Origin: Methanospirillum purgamenti
GTDB lineage: Archaea > Halobacteriota > Methanomicrobia > Methanomicrobiales > Methanospirillaceae
Assembly (NCBI RefSeq): GCF_018502485.1
Contig: NZ_CP075546.1
Reading direction: 5' to 3' (one strand)
Length of the DNA: 64,000 bases
The notes under the pieces were generated by a model that was given only the letters and a program-made list of their open reading frames with translations, was not told where the DNA came from and searched no databases. Numbering within the stretch: position 1 is the stretch's first letter; each line of letters starts with the position of its first letter. Below, piece after piece: positions 37,514-46,725 of the stretch. The position numbers and the translations under genes were made by a program.

Positions 37514-38957
37514 TAGCCAAAGCTATCTCTGACAGAAAAAACCATATTTTTCTCTTATGGCTTATATGTACAGTTTACTCGTGTGTGTCTTTCTGTTCAC
37601 GTGTGGTGAGATAGCTCCTTCAACCAATGTCTCCCAGATATCCCTCCAAGGCGCAGATACTCGAAGTCCTCGTTTTTGTCTACCTAGATTATAGAGAATC
37701 TGCCTTGCATTTTCCGCAAAAACAATAGCCCAAGACCGCTTCTTCAGTCTCATAACCACTGAAGCCTCCAGCATTCTCCGAGCTACCCCAAACAACTCCC
37801 GACTAATAATCAGTCTTATAATCGGGATCCTGATGAAAATCTCTGTTATTGCCTCATTCTTTGATTTGAGCCGGCCAAGAAGATTCTCACTCTTCGCTTC
37901 CCGGAAAAGGTTTTCAATATCCCACCTTGCCGCATACAAAGCTGCTACATCTCTTCCGGCAAGTTCGTGTTCAGGAATATTGGTGAAGTAGGTATGATAT
38001 TCATCAGTATCTTCGTTAAATATCGCGATAAATCGAAGTTTAAAAGGGAATTCACCTTTCTTTTTTCCACTTGGATAATATCTGACGGTGACAATTGCAT
38101 CAATGTCAAGTTTATGTGGTTTTATGACTTCTATGGCTTTTTGAATGTCCAGACCGATTATTTTCTTTCTCATCTTTTCTGGAATGCCCAAACCTACGGA
38201 CACTATATCAGATGTCGTGCTTGATTTTAATCTTGTAACAAAAGAACCTCCATAGTCTACTATTTGGGCAAATACTTCGAATTTGAAGAAACCACGATCA
38301 ATTAGTAATAAAATGTCTTTGACCCAAGGATCAATAATGAGGGTTTTTGCATCATTGGTTTTCTCCGGGAAAAACGTTACAGAATGAGGGCCATTACATA
38401 CGACACTCAATAAAACAGAGACCTTTATCCCCGCAGTTATTCTACGTGTTCGTGTTGCTGGGTATTTATTGGCCAGGTAAGAATGGACTCTAACGATGGT
38501 GTTGTCCTTGATCAGGACATCTTTAAATGTTCTTAAATATCCTTTTAATTCTGCATTTACGCCGCCCTTTTGCCTTGAAATGTAATTCTCCAAGCATTTA
38601 TCAACAAATGCAAGGGCCTCATTGTTGAATCGTTCATAAAAACTGCTGTAGACTACTTTTTTCTCTTTATCTACAAGAGAATTGTATATCCGGAGAAATT
38701 TGCTAATGGATGGCTCTTCTTTTGAGTAAAATCCAAAAATTAGCGTTAATAGAAACTCTACTGGGAAAATCTTCCTTGAACGGATTATAAATCCCGACTC
38801 AACTGCCGCGCAAGAGATCTCTTGAAAAGAGGTCAATTCTGTAAGTTTTTCACCGAATAAATTGTAATTTGTGCTCCTATGGGGAAACATGAGCACTTTG
38901 CAGGGGTTCTAAATATATCTGCCGAATTTGTACGTCCGAAAATTTAGTTTTGGCTTA
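37514..38957 (-). mobile_element. IS4-family insertion sequence
   Basis: The transposase gene is flanked by short imperfect inverted repeats, TAGCCAAAGCTA at 37514-37525 and TAGTTTTGGCTTA at 38945-38957, which I take as the ends. The ends are tentative and no target duplication was settled. Confidence 0.5.
37562..38896 (-). CDS. IS4-family transposase
   Basis: 444 residues with an intact frame. The DDE triad is visible: Asp in LIKDNTIVRVHS, Asp in LLLIDRGFF, and Glu in the YREK motif (YAARWDIENLFREAK). Intact length and motifs suggest an active element. Confidence 0.9.
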   Translation of the reverse strand: MLMFPHRSTNYNLFGEKLTELTSFQEISCAAVESGFIIRSRKIFPVEFLLTLIFGFYSKEEPSISKFLRIYNSLVDKEKKVVYSSFYERFNNEALAFVDKCLENYISRQKGGVNAELKGYLRTFKDVLIKDNTIVRVHSYLANKYPATRTRRITAGIKVSVLLSVVCNGPHSVTFFPEKTNDAKTLIIDPWVKDILLLIDRGFFKFEVFAQIVDYGGSFVTRLKSSTTSDIVSVGLGIPEKMRKKIIGLDIQKAIEVIKPHKLDIDAIVTVRYYPSGKKKGEFPFKLRFIAIFNEDTDEYHTYFTNIPEHELAGRDVAALYAARWDIENLFREAKSENLLGRLKSKNEAITEIFIRIPIIRLIISRELFGVARRMLEASVVMRLKKRSWAIVFAENARQILYNLGRQKRGLRVSAPWRDIWETLVEGAISPHVNRKTHTSKLYI

Positions 38958-39009
38958 CATTAATGGCATATTGGCGATGTATACAACCTCATTCCTAAAC
39001 CGATGACAT

Positions 39010-39123
39010 ATGGAAAGATGTCTATCATTATGCTTACCTGTTGTGGGCCACTGTTCTTCAAGGACTTGTGATATGTATTCTCAATGTCAGGCGGAATGTG
39101 AAAGATTCTGTCAGGTATCATAA
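39010..39123 (+). pseudogene. Tail remnant of a third Cys-rich exported protein
   Basis: Open for 37 codons; ends CDMYSQCQAECERFCQVS, clearly like the tail of the 36672 protein (DQCLAECDVFC). The 3' flank (GGGCTAGAATATTCTTTC) also resembles that of 36672 (GGGTCTGGAATATTCTTCC), which points to a tandem duplicate. Signal peptide and scaffold are missing, probably lost with the IS4 insertion whose right end is 50 bp away. The remaining gap to 39382 holds nothing else I can name. Confidence 0.55.
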
Positions 39124-39382
39124 ATAGGGCTAGAATATTCTTTCTTCTTATCTTATTAAAATAATTTCCCGAATTTTACCCATTTGAAGGATAGGAACTA
39201 ATAAAAGGGAACGTTATCACTCTGATTTACCGGATAGAATCGCAATGGATTCAGGTACCATCAGATCAATGAATGTACACTTCACCTCAAAACCGGTTCA
39301 TAAAATGAATAATCCCTCTCTTTCCGACTCTCGATTTATCTGTAACTATGTTTAAAATTTTATTTGTTCTTTATATTGATTT

Positions 39383-40840
39383 TTACGATGCGATTATCTC
39401 TTTTTCAAACACTGCCAGGTTATTCTCTAATCGGGAAAGAAGATCCGTCTTCTCCTCTTCTGTGAGGTAACTATACCTGATACTGTTTTTGTTTATCTCT
39501 CGTATTTCGTTATACGACACATCCGGATGATTCAGAGTGAATATAACATATTCCTGGGTGAGATTCGTATATTCAACACCAGGATCATCGGTTGCAAGGA
39601 TAACGGGAACATCATGAGACAGATATACCGAAACCGGATGCTCCGGCCCACTGATATTGAGAATCTGTTCATTGCTGGTTAGCAGAATCTCCACCGGAAT
39701 ATCATTCTCTTTCATTAATTCAAGAGTATTCTCCCAGCCCTTTTCCTCCTGGATGGCTACCCCATGTCCAATCCGGGAGGCATTCCCGGTGGTGATTGCA
39801 TCAGAAATATGGAACCCTAAATCATTTTTCTCTGCAATCTGTTTTGTTAATTCTCCGGCATGGAGTTCAATATGTACATCCGGGTATACTGAATGGAGAT
39901 AGGCAATCATCTCCATGTGAAGATGGTAATCATCTGCGGAATACTGGTCAGCCTCATCTCCGACAAGCGTAATACCGGAAATTACCGGTGACTTGTTGGC
40001 AATCTCAAAAGCCTGGAGAAGATCGGTGAAAACCTCTTTCTTTGGATAGAATCTGAGAGCCTCATAGATGTACCGGGTGGTAACGTTTTTCCCATCCGGA
40101 TGAGAGAGTTCCCCTGATATCTGATCATATGATGAGTGTTTGGCTACCTTTCGTTCAATTATTTCCGCAAGACCGGCCTTTAGGAGATCATCTCTGAGCT
40201 GGGACAGGTTATCATTCCAATCAACTGTGGATACTATCTTCCGAACATCATCTCCATTCGTCTGTGAAGTCATGAGTTCCACATAGAGAATATTTTCGTT
40301 CGCAGCCCTGTCACGGATGGTTGCATACACATCTCCATCATAGTAGGTGACCGGATCAATAAGATCAAACGTATGAAAAAACCAGTCATGACCAGACTGG
40401 GTAGTATATGGAAAATCTTTCATCGTCCAGAAATGTACGAGGTATGAATAGAGGGTGGAATTATTATATGCATAGGAGATCGGAACCAGATCTTGAGTAT
40501 CGGTATAATTATATGGCTGTCCGGTCACCTGGTCAACTAGTTGCCCATCTTTTGGATTTACGAATAATCCATGCCGTACTGAAATATTGATGATATCATC
40601 CGGATGCATTGCTCCTGATGCATGGATATGAATATCTCCACCCTTTGGCATCTCCCTAAAAAATATAAAAAGGTCATCAGGATTCTTTCGAATTGTTTCA
40701 AAATATGTCGAAACAGTAGTACCCTGATAACCCGTATCAGATATCTGCACTATATATGAATCCTGATTTTCCACGAGAAAAAGACAAAAATAACCGAGAA
40801 ACAGTACAAAAAGGATTGCATTACATTTCAGAATATTCAT
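39383..40840 (-). CDS. Exported adenosine deaminase-family protein
   Basis: 485 residues. Residues 1-24 are a signal peptide or anchor. The metal and catalytic motifs are complete: HIHASGAMHPDD (HxH), LVGDEAD, IELHAGEL, SRIGHGV, LTSNEQIL and ATDDPGV. The length and the long N-terminal arm match secreted ADGF/CECR1-type deaminases better than cytosolic Add. It would convert adenosine to inosine and ammonia outside the cell, probably for purine scavenging or to use DNA and RNA debris. It is 88 bp downstream of the TIM-barrel/PKD gene on the same strand. Confidence 0.85.
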   Translation of the reverse strand: MNILKCNAILFVLFLGYFCLFLVENQDSYIVQISDTGYQGTTVSTYFETIRKNPDDLFIFFREMPKGGDIHIHASGAMHPDDIINISVRHGLFVNPKDGQLVDQVTGQPYNYTDTQDLVPISYAYNNSTLYSYLVHFWTMKDFPYTTQSGHDWFFHTFDLIDPVTYYDGDVYATIRDRAANENILYVELMTSQTNGDDVRKIVSTVDWNDNLSQLRDDLLKAGLAEIIERKVAKHSSYDQISGELSHPDGKNVTTRYIYEALRFYPKKEVFTDLLQAFEIANKSPVISGITLVGDEADQYSADDYHLHMEMIAYLHSVYPDVHIELHAGELTKQIAEKNDLGFHISDAITTGNASRIGHGVAIQEEKGWENTLELMKENDIPVEILLTSNEQILNISGPEHPVSVYLSHDVPVILATDDPGVEYTNLTQEYVIFTLNHPDVSYNEIREINKNSIRYSYLTEEEKTDLLSRLENNLAVFEKEIIAS

Positions 40841-40928
40841 GGAAGATATACAGTAATTTGACCTTCAGGATGGATGAATGATTCGAAATTGGTGGTACCC
40901 AATTCCTATAAAAAAATATAATCGAAAA

Positions 40929-42941
40929 TCAGATGGAAGGAATAGAAGCCGGGAGTATGTCCTGGATTGGTGATCCTCCCCTTATCCCGGAATCCGATTT
41001 GATAGATATTCCAGGCATAATACCCTGAGGTTTTTGCCCACCGGAACTCCCCGTCGTCAGTATTCCTGTTTTTATTCCTCCAAAATCGGTACGGTTTTGA
41101 TGTGATGATCTCAGGACGGGATTTAGTGTTATCTGTCCGAAGTACCGGACCTGAGGCCATTTTAGAGAATAAGACCCGGTCCAGGTTGTATACCCATCTC
41201 TTATAAGGGAGATCGAATGGGCTCCCCCAGGCACAAGATACCGTGTCATCATATTGGGTGTGGTTATCCCGATTTTGTGAGCATTATCCACCCAGATTTC
41301 AGCATTCGAAGGGAAAGAACCGATAAAGAGATAACAATCCCGCTCAGGATATCCAGATGGAATGGTAACAATTCTGGTTGTACTATGGGTTTGCATCCCG
41401 TTCGAGATCACCAGGGTAATCGGATAATTTCCAGGTGATTTATACCGGTGAGTGATATTCTGTGAATAATATTCAGGTTTTGTATCGCCATTGACATCCC
41501 ATTTCCATGAATTAATTCCCTGTCCGGTACTGGTATCCGTGCAGATTATCGTCATTGAATCTTTGTTGATAACCAGATCGAAATCTGCCGATAGTGAGGG
41601 GGCTGAATATCCGACAAAATAAGGATCTGTAACAGCGTTTGGATATCGGGAACTCATCATAGCACTTTGATTTGATGAAGAATACACATAGCCAGGATTT
41701 GTGGTACTTTTCCCCTGATTATTCCAGTTTCCATCCGGAATCAGGAAATTTTTGGTAACCAGTTGCTGGTTGGTATTATCTTCCCCCTTTATTACATTAA
41801 ACCAGATAATTCCTTTGATATTCGGATATTTTTGAAGAGTATTCTTGTTATACAGATATGTGACCTGATTGTTTTTCAAAGATAATTCATCCGCCGAAAT
41901 TCCGTTGCCATCAGCACTAGTCTCCATGAAGATCATTGGATGATTCCGATCCCGAGCATAATAATTATAAAATCCGGCGAGATCATCCAGAGTCGTGGGA
42001 CCGTTTTTCCAGGGGTACCAGGTCATCCCGACCCAGTCAACAAAGTCTTCCGCCATCTGATTTCCGTTATCATCCGTCCCGGGCCAATAAAAAATCCGGT
42101 CGTTTTTCGTCTGGGCAATATTGCCTGCCCACACCATTTGGACGGATGGATTGGCATGTGCACGGACGATGGTGTATGCTGACCGGAACATCTGTCTCCA
42201 AGCTTTTTTGTTTTCGTTGTCTCCAGCATCAATCCCGGTTGGATTTACTATTTTCTGTGTATTAAATTCAAGCCCGAAGCAGAGGAGAATTGTTGCGGGT
42301 TTTCCGTTTGAGCCAGCATATTTCTTACTTAATGCATCACATTTCTGGGCAATCTCGGTTATAATAGCAACACCAGTCATAGGAGCATGATATCCATTTT
42401 GAGCAGTCAGATCCAAAAGTCCGTTAGTCTGAAGTGCCCAGGGGTAGAGTACCAGGACTGGAATACCATTCTGCTTTAGGACTTTTTCAGCCCAGATATA
42501 GGGAGCGGGAGATTCTGTGTATGGGATTTTTCCATAATCATTATCCGGATAATAATACAGATTGTAATAACGGGAGAAAAGAAGTTGCTTTTTCCCCCCA
42601 CCAGGTTTCAGTACATCAATAGCTGTTCGAAACGTTTCGATACCGGTGTCTGTCTCTTTTAACTCTTCATTACTATTGCCAGTCTTTTTCTCCCCATATT
42701 CCAGGGGATGATCAAGGATCTGGGTTTCATACGGGGCATTGTTGGATTTTCGGTAATAATTGACACACATTGCATTGTTTGCCCCCTGGTTTCCCCCAAG
42801 ATATGCACCGATATAACATCCAGTATCGTTGAGTAGACCTTCAGCCACAGTTGGAATATGATACCCGGTTCCTGATGCTGATGAAATAATTAACCCAATA
42901 CTGCAAAGAAGTAGAAAAAACCCGTAGTTTTTATTACTCAT
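40929..42941 (-). CDS. Exported TIM-barrel protein with PKD and PEGA-like domains
   Basis: About 670 residues from the ATG at 42941 (GGGTG upstream); an in-frame GTG at 42950 is less likely. After the signal peptide, residues about 25-430 look like a glycoside-hydrolase-type barrel of the GH26 kind, with acidic candidates in LCFGLEFN and IFMETSADG and aromatic loops (MTWYPWKNGP). A PKD domain (about 460-540: FDLVINKDSMTIICTDTSTG, HRYKSPGNYPITL) and a PEGA-like domain (about 550-620: GSFPSNAEIWVDN) follow. It may act on, or bind, cell-surface polysaccharides. Catalysis is inferred. Confidence 0.65.
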   Translation of the reverse strand: MSNKNYGFFLLLCSIGLIISSASGTGYHIPTVAEGLLNDTGCYIGAYLGGNQGANNAMCVNYYRKSNNAPYETQILDHPLEYGEKKTGNSNEELKETDTGIETFRTAIDVLKPGGGKKQLLFSRYYNLYYYPDNDYGKIPYTESPAPYIWAEKVLKQNGIPVLVLYPWALQTNGLLDLTAQNGYHAPMTGVAIITEIAQKCDALSKKYAGSNGKPATILLCFGLEFNTQKIVNPTGIDAGDNENKKAWRQMFRSAYTIVRAHANPSVQMVWAGNIAQTKNDRIFYWPGTDDNGNQMAEDFVDWVGMTWYPWKNGPTTLDDLAGFYNYYARDRNHPMIFMETSADGNGISADELSLKNNQVTYLYNKNTLQKYPNIKGIIWFNVIKGEDNTNQQLVTKNFLIPDGNWNNQGKSTTNPGYVYSSSNQSAMMSSRYPNAVTDPYFVGYSAPSLSADFDLVINKDSMTIICTDTSTGQGINSWKWDVNGDTKPEYYSQNITHRYKSPGNYPITLVISNGMQTHSTTRIVTIPSGYPERDCYLFIGSFPSNAEIWVDNAHKIGITTPNMMTRYLVPGGAHSISLIRDGYTTWTGSYSLKWPQVRYFGQITLNPVLRSSHQNRTDFGGIKTGILTTGSSGGQKPQGIMPGISIKSDSGIRGGSPIQDILPASIPSI

Positions 42942-43052
42942 ACAAAACACCCGATGAGGACACTGTGTATTGCTAAAAGCTCCTTTGGGTGATAAAAATA
43001 CCTAATAATACCAGGGTGAATCAAATCCTTCTGAATTACCCGGGAAAAAAGA

Positions 43053-43270
43053 TTACTTGGAAAAGGTCATTTGCTCTACTACAGCATCGGACTCAAGGCT
43101 TTTTGAGATGGTTGCATTTATCGACAAGCCATCTTCAGCTATGACAAATGTATACCCACCTTTTTCTATCCAGGTTCCGGTATACGACATTCCATCTTCT
43201 GATATCGTCCCGTTCATAACTCCGGAATTATCATCAATATCGGTAAGAGGTTCGTTTATTCCAGTAACGA
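43053..43270 (-). pseudogene. Remnant of a WxGTW exported protein
   Basis: Reading from right to left this is the C-terminal third of the 45746 protein: SGVMNGTISEDGMSYTGTW, IEKGGYTFVIAEDG and ESDAVVEQMTFSK to a stop at 43053. Homology ends at about 43270, where a piece of a different gene begins on the other strand. Confidence 0.75.
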
Positions 43271-43272
43271 CT

Positions 43273-43434
43273 TGTGATGTAATGCCTGTTTTCGGGACAG
43301 AGGATATTCTAACCCCACAGGAAATATCTCTTCAGATTGCAGGGCATATAAATGGATCCTGGATTGTTTGGTTCAAAGGTCTGCCATATACCGGATACGA
43401 TAAATCTCCGTCCAGTGTGGACAAAATGCACTGA
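43273..43434 (+). pseudogene. Remnant of an exported alpha/beta hydrolase
   Basis: The C-terminal part of the 48225 protein: GTEDILTPQEISLQIAGHI, NGSWIVWFKGLPYTGYDK. Homology starts at about 43273, directly at the end of the WxGTW remnant. The His of PHTGYH in the whole gene is Tyr here. Confidence 0.75.
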
Positions 43435-43530
43435 ATTTCCTTGAATTGAATGTATCACCGACATGATTCAGAATTTCTTACACTAATAAAGACAACAATT
43501 GATATACCTAAAAGCTAAAATGGATAGAAT

Positions 43531-45609
43531 ATGGAAGAGATCCTCCTCCATAATTCTTTCATCCTTTTTGAAATTATATGTGTAATTGCTGTTTTTGCAA
43601 TATTTATTATCCGAAGTAATTATTTTACTGAGATCCTTGAACACCGGCCCAGGATTATCACACAGATTCTCTTTATGGTCTTTTATGGGCTTCTTTCCAT
43701 AATTGGAACCGTCACGGGAATCGGCCTCTTTGGATCGATTGGAAACGTCCGTGATATCGGCCCGATGATGGCCGGTCTGACCTGTGGTCCGGTGATTGGA
43801 CTTGGAGCAGGAATAATTGGAGGAGTGTACCGGTTTTTGCAGGGAGGACCGTATATGTATACCGGTCTTTCTGCCCCGATACTCTGTGGGATCCTCGGGG
43901 GAGTATTGTATCTTGCAAATAACCGGGAATTTGTGCCAACCTGGATGGCAACACTCTATATGGCGTTATGTGATACCCTCATTTCCATTTATACCCTGAC
44001 TATCGTAACCCCTCCTGAACAACTCTGGACAATTACCCGCAATATCGCAATTCCGATGATTGTGGGATCTACCGTCGGTGTGTTTATATTTTCTTATTTT
44101 ATTCATGCACAGATAGCGGAGAGGAAACGAGATCAGGAATATAAACAATTGGAAAGACAAAACGCTGATAGAAAAAATCTCGAATCAATAATCAATACCC
44201 TGGCAGATCCTGTTTTTCTCATCGATAAACAGTATACCTGGAGATTAGTGAATGACAGGTTCTGTCAGTTTTTTGGGAAAACCCGGGATAGCCTTATTGG
44301 AAGACCGGTTGCAGAATTCCTTCCCGCTGAAGAGTATGAGGTCATCCGCGATCAGAGTGAACGGGTATTTCATACGGGAAGTTCTCTAGAGACCGAAATG
44401 ATTGTTACCGGCCTTAATGGTCAGAATTTTACCGTTATTTCTAAAAATACGCTGTATGTGGATTCGAATGGTCAGGAATATATTGTCGGGATTATCCGTG
44501 ATATTTCCATGCGGAAAAAGATGGAGGAAACAATCAAAGAAAGTGAAGCCCGATTATCATCCATATTACAAAGTTCACCCCTGATGCAGTTTGTGATTGA
44601 TAAAAATCATCGGGTATTATATTGGAATAAGGCCATTGAGACATTTTCAGGTATTTCTGCAAGCACCATAATCGGAACGACAAATCATTGGAACCCCTTT
44701 TATCGGAAAGAACGTCCGATGCTTGCTGATTTTCTGGTAGATGAGGATGTTGAGAATATATCCCCGTGGTATAGCGATAGAGTGATAAAGGCACCATATG
44801 TGAGTGGATCGTATGAAGGAATAGAATTTATGCCAGATGCTGAATCACCTGGAGGGTGGTTTTATTTTACTGCTGCACCGGTCCGGGATATCAATGGGCG
44901 GATCATTGGAGCAGTTGAAACATTTCAGGATATCAGTGAAACTAAAAAGCTTGAATCTGCATTGCAACTCACCCTTAAAAAATTAAATCTCTTATCCAGC
45001 ATAACCAGGCACGATCTGCTCAATAAATTATCAATTCTTTCAGGACTGTGGTATCTCATCACCGAATATGTACATGATCCGGAGGGAACAGAGATTCTTA
45101 CAAGAGTTAAGGACACGAATGAATCTATTCAGCGTCAGTTAGCAATGACCCATGAATACCAGGAGCTCGGAATCAAGGCTCCGGTATGGCAGAACCTATC
45201 CGACGTTTTTCATTCAGCGGTCAGGGAACTTGATTCCGGGCCGGTTGTGATTGATATTCCAGAATCTTCGATTGAGATCTTTGCAGATGCTCTCCTTTCA
45301 AAAGTTTTTTACAATCTTTTTGAAAATGCAATCCGACATGGAGAGAAAGTCAGTCATATCCGGGTATTGTATGCTATAATTGATAAGGAACTTCACATCA
45401 CGGTGAACGATGATGGGGTAGGAATACCCTCTGGCGAAAAAGAGTACATCTTTGAACGGGGATATGGTAAAAATACCGGGTGGGGATTGTTCCTTTCAAA
45501 AGAGATTCTTGAAATAACCGGAATTACTATCCGGGAAATCGGGACTCCGGGAGAAGGAGCAGTTTTTGAGATCATAGTACCTAAAACGGGGTTCAGGAAA
45601 GAGGATTAA
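43531..45609 (+). CDS. 5TMR-LYT membrane histidine kinase
   Basis: 692 residues. After a first membrane segment (8-28) the 5TMR-LYT sensor domain spans about 45-195, with NVRDIGPMMAGL and GGVYRFLQGG as its marks. Two PAS domains follow (about 215-330 and 335-465). The kinase core has its phospho-accepting His in SSITRHDLLNKL (about 490), an N box NLFENAIRHGE and G boxes NDDGVGIP and GWGLFLSKEI. The sensor domain type is that of LytS, which senses cell-envelope cues in bacteria. The receiver partner is not adjacent. It shares its kinase core style with the gene at 670. Confidence 0.9.
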   Translation: MEEILLHNSFILFEIICVIAVFAIFIIRSNYFTEILEHRPRIITQILFMVFYGLLSIIGTVTGIGLFGSIGNVRDIGPMMAGLTCGPVIGLGAGIIGGVYRFLQGGPYMYTGLSAPILCGILGGVLYLANNREFVPTWMATLYMALCDTLISIYTLTIVTPPEQLWTITRNIAIPMIVGSTVGVFIFSYFIHAQIAERKRDQEYKQLERQNADRKNLESIINTLADPVFLIDKQYTWRLVNDRFCQFFGKTRDSLIGRPVAEFLPAEEYEVIRDQSERVFHTGSSLETEMIVTGLNGQNFTVISKNTLYVDSNGQEYIVGIIRDISMRKKMEETIKESEARLSSILQSSPLMQFVIDKNHRVLYWNKAIETFSGISASTIIGTTNHWNPFYRKERPMLADFLVDEDVENISPWYSDRVIKAPYVSGSYEGIEFMPDAESPGGWFYFTAAPVRDINGRIIGAVETFQDISETKKLESALQLTLKKLNLLSSITRHDLLNKLSILSGLWYLITEYVHDPEGTEILTRVKDTNESIQRQLAMTHEYQELGIKAPVWQNLSDVFHSAVRELDSGPVVIDIPESSIEIFADALLSKVFYNLFENAIRHGEKVSHIRVLYAIIDKELHITVNDDGVGIPSGEKEYIFERGYGKNTGWGLFLSKEILEITGITIREIGTPGEGAVFEIIVPKTGFRKED

Positions 45610-45745
45610 GAGGATCCGGGACGGAACGCAATAAGAAATGGTTCAAATCCTTTGGTTTAAATGTTATCTGGAACCATTTCATGAAAATAGCTGTAAAGAA
45701 ATTACACGGCGAAATGAGATATTCTGAAAATATCTAAAAAAAAAA

Positions 45746-46447
45746 TTACCTGGTGAAGGTCATTTCTTCAGCAATCGCATCAGGTTCAAGGCTCTTGGTG
45801 ATGGTTACATTCATTGAATTGCCATCATCAGCCATGACAAATGTATACCCACCTTTTTCTATCCAGGTTACGGTATACGACATCCCATCCTCTGATACGG
45901 TTCCGTTCATTACTCCTGGATTATCATTATTATCGGGAAGTGGCTCGTTTGTTCCGGTGAGTACGAATCCATCCTGGGTGAGATTATACGATTTCCACTC
46001 GGAAACATAATTTCCAGTCCAGGGATTTGCTGGATCTACAATTTCGCCTATCCGTGTCGCATTGCTGGTATACTGTGCTGGTTCGGTCATCGGACCCTGG
46101 GGATCGGTACTTCCGTTGATGGTAAATGACATTCGGTCGTTTGAAAAGGTATTTGTACTTTTTCCACTTTCTATCCAAATTCCTGAATAGGTTTTTCCAT
46201 CGGAAGAGAGGGTTCCTTCAAGATAGCCAGAATCATATTCAAGAAGATCCATGGGAACATAGGCACCAGAAATTCCAGATTCATCCTGTGATATATAGAG
46301 TGTGTATTGTGGAGATGACCAGGTACCGTTCCATGCATATTCTGATGCTGTTTTGATATCGGTTGTGTTCTCTGCGGATACAATCCCTGTAATCAGAATT
46401 GATAATACCAAAAATAAGCCAATTTTGCTAATAATCTTCATATACAA
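45746..46447 (-). CDS. Exported WxGTW repeat protein, paralogue of 5148
   Basis: 233 residues with a signal peptide (IISKIGLFLVLSILITGIVS). Two domains begin WNGTWSSPQYTLYISQ and WTGNYVSEWKSYNLTQ and run through GAYVP, GYLEGTL, GIWIESG turns, as in the 5148 protein. Function unknown; a soluble beta-barrel binding protein is likely. Its C-terminal third has a broken copy at 43053. Confidence 0.75.
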   Translation of the reverse strand: MYMKIISKIGLFLVLSILITGIVSAENTTDIKTASEYAWNGTWSSPQYTLYISQDESGISGAYVPMDLLEYDSGYLEGTLSSDGKTYSGIWIESGKSTNTFSNDRMSFTINGSTDPQGPMTEPAQYTSNATRIGEIVDPANPWTGNYVSEWKSYNLTQDGFVLTGTNEPLPDNNDNPGVMNGTVSEDGMSYTVTWIEKGGYTFVMADDGNSMNVTITKSLEPDAIAEEMTFTR

Positions 46448-46725
46448 TCACTTGTTAGTATGCGAAAGGTTATCATATGGGGGGATAAAGGTGTCGGAAT
46501 ACTGTGAGAGTAAAAAAATATGTGATAAAATTACCCTGACTCAGGTGTTCTTATTTGCTTCTCCTTTTAGAGATTTATCATATCCAGGTAGAGATCTCTT
46601 CTGCAATATTCTACCCCCAATGAGAGAATTCACGACTTTAAAACATGTAATTCTCGGAATCAGGCCTTCAGATGACATAGATATAAATAATATTCACTTA
46701 AATATCTTCAATCCAAAGAAAATTT

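Noticed and set aside
43057..43434. A single 125-residue plus-strand gene
   Set aside because: Its first half is the antisense of a WxGTW remnant and only its second half resembles a hydrolase; it spans the joint of two broken genes.
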